Source: Planococcus sp. APC 4015 (GTDB lineage: Bacteria; Actinomycetota; Actinomycetes; Actinomycetales; Microbacteriaceae). Taken from it: a stretch of 64,000 nt of DNA. The stretch lies in contig JASDDH010000014.1 in assembly GCA_030407505.1 (NCBI GenBank), positions 28,494-92,493 of the forward strand, read 5' to 3'. Position numbers and translations under genes: made by a program. Every line of letters begins with the position of its first letter. Within the stretch, counting starts at the first letter, position 1. The notes under the pieces are model-generated. The model saw only the letters and a program-made list of their open reading frames with translations. It ran no database searches and was not told the origin of the DNA. Positions 58,600-64,000 of the stretch are shown piece after piece.

Positions 58600-60063
58600 A
58601 TGTCCAGCCCGCACGATTCGCCCGCTCAGCGGCTCGCGCCTGCCGCCGAGAGGATCGCGGCGTGCTTCGGCGAACACGACGCAACCATCGTCGTCGGCGC
58701 GATGGACGACGACACCCTGCTGACCGCGTTGACGGATGCCGCGAGCGCACGCACGGCGATAGACCTGCTCACCGCGGCGATGTCGGCCGAGGTGGCACGG
58801 CGTTCCGCACGCGACCTGGGTTATGAGGGCTTGGCCCAACGCAAGGGCCACCGCACGGTGACGTCGCTGGTGCAGAACATCACCGGCCAGAACCGCGCCG
58901 ACGTCACACGCGCATTGCGCACCGGAGAAGAACTGCTTCCGATCGCGTCGATTCCGGATGCCGGTCCCCGGGCGCCGACGACGGATCGCTGGCTGCTCTC
59001 GCTGCGAGAAGCTCTCACGGCGGGTGAGGTCAGTCAGGCGCAGTTCCAGGCGATCCGCATCGGGCTCGGCGAGCCACCCGTCGACCGCTACCCGAACCTC
59101 GATCCCGCCAACTTGCCGGATGCATGGGCGACCGCGGTCGAGCTGCTGCTCGGCGAGGCCACCACGCTGCCCGTCGAGGAGCTGCGTGCCGCGGCGCGGA
59201 TCGCTCGCGATCGCCTCGATCCCGTCGGCGTCACGCTCCGATTCGAGGAGCGCTTCGCCGCCAGATCGTTCCGAGCCTGGATCGACGACCACGGTCAGCA
59301 TCACGCCCGCATCGTCTTCGACGACGAGACTGCCGCCTGGGTGCACGCCATCCTCTCCGCCGCCCTTCGTCCGCGCCGCGGTCCGCGATTCGTCGAAGCC
59401 GGCTCCGAGAAGAACGGCGACACGGCGGTCGACCAGCGCTCCAACGAGCAGTTGCAGTACGACACGATCCTCGCCGTCCTCCGGACCGGCTCGCAGGCCG
59501 ACCCTCGCCGGGCTTTCGGTGACCGGCAGCCTGGCGTGCGCATCCTCGTCGAGGCGACCGCGATCGATCGTGACGGCGGCCCGCAGCGCGTCACCGGTGT
59601 CGGGCACTGGGAGGACGGCGGAGCGGCGGTTCCCGGGGGAGTCGTCGAGAAGTACCTCTGCGACGCGGGTTCGACCACACTGACTTTCGACCCCTTCGGC
59701 CGTCCGCTCGACGTCGGCCGCGAAAAGCGCCTGTTCAGCCGAAAACAGAGGATCGCGATCGCCGCTCGAGACGGCGGCTGCGTCTGGCCGTCGTGCACGG
59801 CTCCGGCCTCGTGGTCCGAGTACCACCACATCGACCACTGGTCCGAGGACCACGGCAGCACCGACGTCGACGACGGTGTTCCGCTGTGCCGCAACTGCCA
59901 CCTGCGCCTTCACAATCAGCGCTGGCGCATCAGGCGGGAACGCGATCCGGAGACCGGAGTCGACGAATACTGGCTGCGGCCGCCGCCCGATCCGCGCACA
60001 GGAGAAGCCCGCGAACCCATCCGGCTGCGCACCAGATCACCGCGAAGGTTCCAAGCGGCCTAG
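58600..60063 (+). CDS. DUF222 and HNH endonuclease domain protein
   Basis: A 487-aa protein of the widespread actinobacterial DUF222-HNH family (related to the mycobacterial 13E12 repeat proteins). The helical DUF222 region spans about 20-330 (QRKGHRTVTSLVQNITGQNRADVTRALRTG, EAGSEKNGDTAVDQRSNEQLQYDTIL). The C-terminal HNH (about 385-440) has two Cys pairs (CVWPSC, CRNC) with SEYHHIDHWSEDHGSTDVDDGVPLCRNCHLRLHN, so the His/Asn/His and zinc ligands look intact. The role is uncertain; such genes are often multi-copy. A stop is followed by a weak GGAGGGA/TCCCTCC hairpin. Confidence 0.9.
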   Translation: MSSPHDSPAQRLAPAAERIAACFGEHDATIVVGAMDDDTLLTALTDAASARTAIDLLTAAMSAEVARRSARDLGYEGLAQRKGHRTVTSLVQNITGQNRADVTRALRTGEELLPIASIPDAGPRAPTTDRWLLSLREALTAGEVSQAQFQAIRIGLGEPPVDRYPNLDPANLPDAWATAVELLLGEATTLPVEELRAAARIARDRLDPVGVTLRFEERFAARSFRAWIDDHGQHHARIVFDDETAAWVHAILSAALRPRRGPRFVEAGSEKNGDTAVDQRSNEQLQYDTILAVLRTGSQADPRRAFGDRQPGVRILVEATAIDRDGGPQRVTGVGHWEDGGAAVPGGVVEKYLCDAGSTTLTFDPFGRPLDVGREKRLFSRKQRIAIAARDGGCVWPSCTAPASWSEYHHIDHWSEDHGSTDVDDGVPLCRNCHLRLHNQRWRIRRERDPETGVDEYWLRPPPDPRTGEAREPIRLRTRSPRRFQAA

Positions 60064-60198
60064 GAGGGAGCGGTTCGCCCGACAGGTCCCTCCGCGTCTC
60101 ACCCGAGGTCGAGGAAGCTGGTCAGCCTCACACGCCGACACACCTGACACGGCCCCGACCGCACACTGGACGCCCTTGTCGGTGTCGGTCCCCCGCGT

Positions 60199-60204
60199 TA
60201 CCGT
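60199..60204 (+). promoter_or_regulatory. -10 element giving a leaderless GNAT mRNA
   Basis: TACCGT, then CTGCGC (6 nt), then the ATG at 60211. No Shine-Dalgarno sequence is present. Confidence 0.5.
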
Positions 60205-60210
60205 CTGCGC

Positions 60211-60798
60211 ATGGCCGAGATCACCATCGAACCCGCAACGACCGCACGATTCGCCGATGCCCAGCACACTTTCGCGGGCGGGGGCGACGGACAGAGCTGC
60301 CAATGCCAGTGGTGGACGAACACCGCTTCGCGATTCCGCGATTTGACCCACGCCGAGCGCGAAGCGCTGCTGAAAGAAGAAGTCGCCCTCTCACCTCCGC
60401 CCGCCCTCATCGCCTACGTCGATGAGGAAGCGGCGGGCTGGGTGCGCGTCGGCCCGCGCACAGCCCAGCAACGACTCGCGCGCACCAAGGCGTTCGCCGC
60501 GAACTCGACGGAGCCTTGGGACGACCCAGACGTCTGGGCCGTCTCCTGCTTCGTCGTACGCAAGGAGCACCGCGGCCGGGGTCTCAACGCCACGCTCCTC
60601 GACGCCGCCGTCGACTTCGCGCGTAGACGCGGTGCTCGCGTCGTCGAGGGGTATCCGATCGATCCGCAGGCCGGTCCGCACAAGTCGTCGAACAGCCTCT
60701 TCCACGGAGTCGTCTCCACGTTCCGGGCGGCCGGCTTCCGCGAGGTCGCACGCCCTCGACCCGATCTCGCCATCGTCTCGCTCGACCTCACTACCTAG
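60211..60798 (+). CDS. GNAT family N-acetyltransferase
   Basis: A 195-aa acetyltransferase. The acetyl-CoA loop is VSCFVVRKEHRGRGLNATLLDAAVDFARRRGARVVEGYPID (about 113-152, motif RGRGLN with Q/RxxGxG/A form). The N-terminal CQCQWW motif is shared with a subset of GNATs, and FRAAGFREVARPRPDLAIV closes the fold. The substrate is unknown. It is monocistronic, between the HNH and ltrA genes. Confidence 0.9.
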   Translation: MAEITIEPATTARFADAQHTFAGGGDGQSCQCQWWTNTASRFRDLTHAEREALLKEEVALSPPPALIAYVDEEAAGWVRVGPRTAQQRLARTKAFAANSTEPWDDPDVWAVSCFVVRKEHRGRGLNATLLDAAVDFARRRGARVVEGYPIDPQAGPHKSSNSLFHGVVSTFRAAGFREVARPRPDLAIVSLDLTT

Positions 60799-60860
60799 CC
60801 ACCCCGTACGAGGCCCACGACACCGAACCGGCCAGAATGCCCGTCCGACCCGCGAGCGCG

Positions 60861-62075
60861 TCAGGCCGTCGGTCCCCGGCTCGCCGCTCGATCACCCTCA
60901 GCATCCCGCGACCGCTCTCTGCGCACCGCATCCGCTTCGATCGCCACGACCACCACCACCATCAGCGCCGCGGCGACGATGTACTCGCCCGTCGGCAACA
61001 GCCCCGAAAGCCCGATCAGCACCGCCCCGACGACCACCACCACCGACGCCCCGGGTGCGATGGAGGTGCGCAACAGGATCACCCACGCACTCGCCACCAC
61101 GATCGCGACGGGCAGAGTCAGAGACAGCCCCGCCACTGTGCCCGACACCAGAGCATGGCCGGTGATGTCATCGATCTCCACCTCGACGCCGGCAGAGACG
61201 GCGCCGACCGCGGCGAAGATCACGAAGTGCAGGTAGCCGAACACGAACCCGGCCCGCATCCCGTTCAATCGCCCGTGCTGCTCCCGCGCGAAGTAGACCC
61301 ACCAGATGCCCGCGGTCACGATCACCCCCGAGGCTGCCAGTCCGATCAGTTCCGGAACGTGCTCCCCTTCACCCAGGGCATCGATGACGGCGTTCGCCGA
61401 AGCGAGCAGGCTCTCGCCGAGCAGCAGCAGGGTGAACAGGCCGAACCGCTCGGCGATGTGATGCGGATTCCATGTCGTGCGAGCAGTGGACTCCGCCCAC
61501 ACGGGCACCAGCAGCTCGCACGCGACCAGCACGAAGAAGGTCCAGAACTGCCAGCCATCGTCGAGAAGGTACATCCGCGCGACCCACAGCACCTGAACGA
61601 CAGCGATCCCCGCCGCGAAGCGCAAGGCGGTGCCGCGAGACGCCGGGTCGGATGCCGCAGCGCGCAGCCATTGCGCGACCATGGCGAGCCGCATGATGAC
61701 GTACCCCCACGTCACGATGAAGAAGTCGAACTCGACCATCGCGTCGTGGACGCCCGCAGCGAGGACCAGAACGCCGCACATCTGGACGATCGTGAGCACG
61801 CGGTACAGCCAGTCATCGGTGTCGAAAGCCGACGCGAACCACGTGAAGTTCATCCACGCCCACCAGATCGCGAAGAACACCATCAGGTAGGACAGAACGC
61901 CTTGACCGACATGATCGTCGCTCACGAGATGGTGCAGGTTCTGCGACGCCTGGGACACCGCGACGACGAAAACGAGATCGAAGAGCAGTTCGAGCGGCGT
62001 CGCGACCCGGTGCGGCTGCGCGGCGTCCCGCGCCGCCATACGTCGCAGTCCGACACGGGAGAGAAGGTCCGTCAT
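60861..62075 (-). CDS. LtrA-family (low temperature requirement) membrane protein
   Basis: A 404-aa protein with about 11-12 transmembrane helices. The LtrA signature is clear: ATPLELLFDLVFVVAVSQASQNLHHL at about 25-50, WWAWMNFTWFASAFDTDDWLYRVLTIVQMCGVLVLAAGV at about 71-109, and HHIAERFGLFTLLLLGESLLASANAV at about 204-229. The molecular function is unknown; the name comes from a Listeria cold-growth mutant. The short 38-bp divergent gap to yhhN holds its CATAAT -10 element. Confidence 0.93.
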   Translation of the reverse strand: MTDLLSRVGLRRMAARDAAQPHRVATPLELLFDLVFVVAVSQASQNLHHLVSDDHVGQGVLSYLMVFFAIWWAWMNFTWFASAFDTDDWLYRVLTIVQMCGVLVLAAGVHDAMVEFDFFIVTWGYVIMRLAMVAQWLRAAASDPASRGTALRFAAGIAVVQVLWVARMYLLDDGWQFWTFFVLVACELLVPVWAESTARTTWNPHHIAERFGLFTLLLLGESLLASANAVIDALGEGEHVPELIGLAASGVIVTAGIWWVYFAREQHGRLNGMRAGFVFGYLHFVIFAAVGAVSAGVEVEIDDITGHALVSGTVAGLSLTLPVAIVVASAWVILLRTSIAPGASVVVVVGAVLIGLSGLLPTGEYIVAAALMVVVVVAIEADAVRRERSRDAEGDRAASRGPTA

Positions 62076-62081
62076 GCGACG

Positions 62082-62087
62082 ATTATG
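62082..62087 (-). promoter_or_regulatory. -10 element giving a leaderless ltrA mRNA
   Basis: CATAAT on the minus strand, then CGTCGC (6 nt), then the ATG at 62075. No Shine-Dalgarno sequence is present. Confidence 0.55.
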
Positions 62088-62113
62088 GTGGCTGCATCCG
62101 AACGAGGAGGACC

Positions 62114-62779
62114 ATGGCTCGGCTCTGGGCAGGTTTCGTCCCGTTCGCCGTGCTTGCGGCGATCCATGTCGTCGCGCTCGCTCTCGGTGCCGACCAGATC
62201 GCGACGCCCACGAAGCTCCTCCTCATGCCGTTGCTCGCGGCCGGCGTGGTGTGGTGCCTGCAGCGGAACAGCTGGCGGATGCCGGCATCCCGTCTGCTGC
62301 TCGCGGCGATCGCACTGTCGTGGCTCGGTGACGGCGCAGGGGTGCTCTTCCCCTGGGCGCCGACCGTGCCCGTCATGCTGCTCTGGTTCGGCGTCGCACA
62401 CCTCTGCTACATCCGGCTGTTCTGGCACCACCTCCGCGTGCGTCCGCTCCCCGTGTGGACACTCGTGTTCGCCGTCTGGTGGGGCGTTCTGCTCGCAGTC
62501 CTCTGGCCGCATCTGGGCGGGCTGCTCGTGCCGGTCGCGCTCTACGGACTCATCCTCGGCGGCACTGCCGCCGCGGCATCCCGGTGCCACCCGCTCATCG
62601 TCGTCGGCGGACTGTTCTTCCTCGCGTCCGATTCCGTGCTCGCCTTCCGACTCTTCGTCCCCGACGCGATGCCCGACTGGACGAGCCCGCTCGTCATGCT
62701 CACCTACGCGCTCGGGCAGGGACTCATGGCCGCCGGGTCGGTCATCGCCATCCGCGCCCGGGTCACGGTGACGACATGA
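62114..62779 (+). CDS. YhhN/TMEM86-family membrane protein (lysoplasmalogenase-like)
   Basis: A 221-aa protein with about eight transmembrane helices. TKLLLMPLLAAGVVWCL near the N-terminus, ALSWLGDGAGVLFPW and GLFFLASDSVLAFRLF match the conserved Asp-containing YhhN motifs (xxxLxGDxxLL and GAxxFxxSDxxLA). Eukaryotic members hydrolyse lysoplasmalogen; the bacterial substrate here is unproven. GAGGAGG precedes the ATG. Its stop overlaps the S4 gene start (ATGA). Confidence 0.9.
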   Translation: MARLWAGFVPFAVLAAIHVVALALGADQIATPTKLLLMPLLAAGVVWCLQRNSWRMPASRLLLAAIALSWLGDGAGVLFPWAPTVPVMLLWFGVAHLCYIRLFWHHLRVRPLPVWTLVFAVWWGVLLAVLWPHLGGLLVPVALYGLILGGTAAAASRCHPLIVVGGLFFLASDSVLAFRLFVPDAMPDWTSPLVMLTYALGQGLMAAGSVIAIRARVTVTT

Positions 62780-63180
62780 CGGATGCCGCCGCTCGCGTGG
62801 ACGCCTGGCTGTGGGCCGTTCGCGTGTACAAGACGAGGTCGAGCGCGACGACGGCGTGCCGCGCCGGACACATCCGCGTCAACGGCGAGAAGGCCAAGGC
62901 GGCGCAGCCGGTGCGACCCGGCGACGAGGTGCGCGTGCGCATTTCGGGCTTCGACCGCCACCTCGTCGTACGCAAGACCATCACCAAGCGCGTCGGAGCC
63001 GCGCTCGTGGCCGAGGCGGCCGAGGATCGCACTCCCCCGCGCGACCCGACGCCCGTTGTCGCGCAGCGCGATCGGGGTGCCGGTCGCCCGACCAAACGTG
63101 AGCGCAGGGAGATCGACCGGTTCCGTGCGTCCTCGGAGCCGGAACCGGAGCAGATCGAGCCGCGGCGCCCACGCCGCTGA
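62776..63180 (+). CDS. S4-domain RNA-binding protein (Hsp15/HslR-like)
   Basis: A 134-aa protein: VDAWLWAVRVYKTRSSATTACRAGHIRVNGEKAKAAQPVRPGDEVRVRISG is a full S4 domain (about 8-58), followed by RHLVVRKTITKRVGAALVAEA and a basic tail, as in Hsp15. E. coli Hsp15 rescues 50S subunits carrying stalled peptidyl-tRNA; the same role is plausible. It is translationally coupled to yhhN by an ATGA overlap. Confidence 0.92.
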   Translation: MTDAAARVDAWLWAVRVYKTRSSATTACRAGHIRVNGEKAKAAQPVRPGDEVRVRISGFDRHLVVRKTITKRVGAALVAEAAEDRTPPRDPTPVVAQRDRGAGRPTKRERREIDRFRASSEPEPEQIEPRRPRR

Positions 63181-63211
63181 GGGTCGAAGCTCCAGCGGCG
63201 CCGACCGGCTG

Positions 63212-64000
63212 TCAGAGCTGGTCGAGCAGCCAACGCGCGCCGCGGGCGGTGGCGCCGGCATCCGTCACACGAGCCGCCAGCTCGCGATCGCTCGTCACGA
63301 CCGTCACCTGCCGCCCCTGCTGCACCGCGACCTGCGCCGTCGCGACGATCGCGTCGTCGCCGGAGCCGAGCGCGCGCACGACGTCGACGGAGTCGCGGGG
63401 CGGAACGGTGCCCGCAGCGCCCTCGACGACGACCGACCATTCCGGGAACCACGTGTCCGCAGGCAGATCGAGCACTTCTCCGGCGACTCCGGCCGAAGCG
63501 AGATGCTCGATACGATCCAGAAGACGGGATGCCGCACCCGCGCGATCCCGCCACCATCCGTCGGGCACCGAGCCGAAGACGTTCGCGGCATCGACGATGA
63601 CCGCCGGCCGCAGCGCGAGCATGTCGCGAAGTCCGGGCCACGAGGCCGCGAACGCGGGGTGCAGCTCGCGATCCGCGACCTCATCGAGCGGAACCCACGC
63701 CAGTTCGCGACTCTCGGGGTCGGTGATGACGGCGTCGAACGGCTCGACGACGTCGGCGACGAGGGTGGCGTAGCTCCAGTAGCCCAGATCGACGACGCTC
63801 AGCAGCCGCGGGCGCGTAGCCCCGTCGGGGACACCCGCCTCCTCCTGCGCCTCGCGGACTGCGCCGTCGACGGCGGACTCACCTTCGTGACGCGCACCGC
63901 CGGGCAGCGCCCAGGTGTCGCCGAAGTGGCTCCACGACACCCGGTGCTGCAGCAGAACGCCGCGTTCGGCATCGAGGGCGAGAAGCCCCGCCGCCCCGAA
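63212..64000 (-). CDS. NUDIX hydrolase fused to a NYN/PIN-like domain (5' end outside window)
   Basis: 263 codons are visible; the frame stays open to the right edge, so the true start is beyond 64000. It begins GAAGLLALDAERGVLLQHRVSW. The NUDIX box GGARHEGESAVDGAVREAQEEAGV (GX5EX7REUXEEXGU) is at visible residues 36-59. From about visible residue 130 a second domain reads PAVIVDAANVFGSVPDGWWRDRAGAASRLLDRI, then VEGAAGTVPPRDSVDVVRALGSGDDAIVATAQVAVQQGRQVTVVTSDRELAARV. Its Asp-rich layout (DAANV, GSGDDAIV, TSDREL) is that of NYN/PIN nucleases. A combined RNA or nucleotide-processing role is possible. Confidence 0.85.
   Translation of the reverse strand, partial: FGAAGLLALDAERGVLLQHRVSWSHFGDTWALPGGARHEGESAVDGAVREAQEEAGVPDGATRPRLLSVVDLGYWSYATLVADVVEPFDAVITDPESRELAWVPLDEVADRELHPAFAASWPGLRDMLALRPAVIVDAANVFGSVPDGWWRDRAGAASRLLDRIEHLASAGVAGEVLDLPADTWFPEWSVVVEGAAGTVPPRDSVDVVRALGSGDDAIVATAQVAVQQGRQVTVVTSDRELAARVTDAGATARGARWLLDQL

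Overview
The window is about 70% G+C, uses many GTG starts and carries a dense set of genes typical of high-GC Gram-positive bacteria: SepF, a DUF3040 membrane protein, MraZ boxes, an Rv2175c-type regulator next to a PASTA kinase, GarA, FtsR and a class II DAHP synthase. Gene order from 1 to about 27.4 kb follows the Mycobacterium tuberculosis Rv2146c-Rv2187 block closely. The best inference is an actinobacterium of the family Microbacteriaceae, possibly Microbacterium; no rRNA is present to confirm it.

Layout. (1) 1-16.8 kb, minus strand: division and cell wall (dcw) cluster mraZ-rsmH-ftsL-ftsI-murF-mraY-murD-ftsW-murG-[murC-ftsQ]-ftsZ-yggS-sepF-yggT. Most junctions are 1-4 bp overlaps. murE is absent, and a plus-strand membrane protein/GntR pair splits murG from murC. 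(2) 17-27.4 kb: DUF3040 protein, polyprenyl synthase, Rv2175c-like regulator, LysM cell-wall protein, PASTA Ser/Thr kinase, DAHP synthase, acyltransferase, ROK kinase, acyl-CoA ligase. (3) 27.5-35.8 kb: peptide deformylase, two MinD/ParA ATPases flanking pyruvate carboxylase, then a MerR-ftsR-garA locus. (4) 36-45.6 kb: accessory region with a Cys/Met-rich copper-storage-like protein, a large secreted propeller/LamG/PKD protein, a CopC-like protein, lipoamide dehydrogenase, CYTH protein, glutamine amidotransferase and a YihY membrane protein. (5) 45.7-56.4 kb: a type IV pilus locus, with pilB on plus facing a minus-strand operon pilA-V-W-X-D-M-N-O-T-C. It includes an unusual tip-like prepilin fused to a beta-solenoid and a 422-bp, relatively AT-rich control region before pilA. 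(6) 56.4-64 kb: aldo-keto reductase, small membrane proteins, tRNA-Pro(GGG), a DUF222-HNH protein, GNAT, LtrA, YhhN, an S4 protein and a truncated NUDIX-NYN fusion.

How the parts connect. MraZ, SepF, FtsZ, FtsQ, FtsL, FtsI and FtsW with the Mur enzymes form the septal cell-wall machine. The PASTA kinase and its presumed Rv2175c-type substrate, GarA and FtsR add phospho-signalling and division control. The pilus locus encodes both motors, the platform, the alignment proteins, the prepilin peptidase and four prepilins, so it looks complete for a Gram-positive type IVa pilus.

A recurring expression signature is an actinobacterial -10 hexamer (TAGRCT or TANNNT) placed 6-7 nt before an ATG or GTG that has no Shine-Dalgarno sequence. 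This implies many leaderless mRNAs, including one that would start on an 8-codon upstream ORF overlapping the glutamine amidotransferase start.
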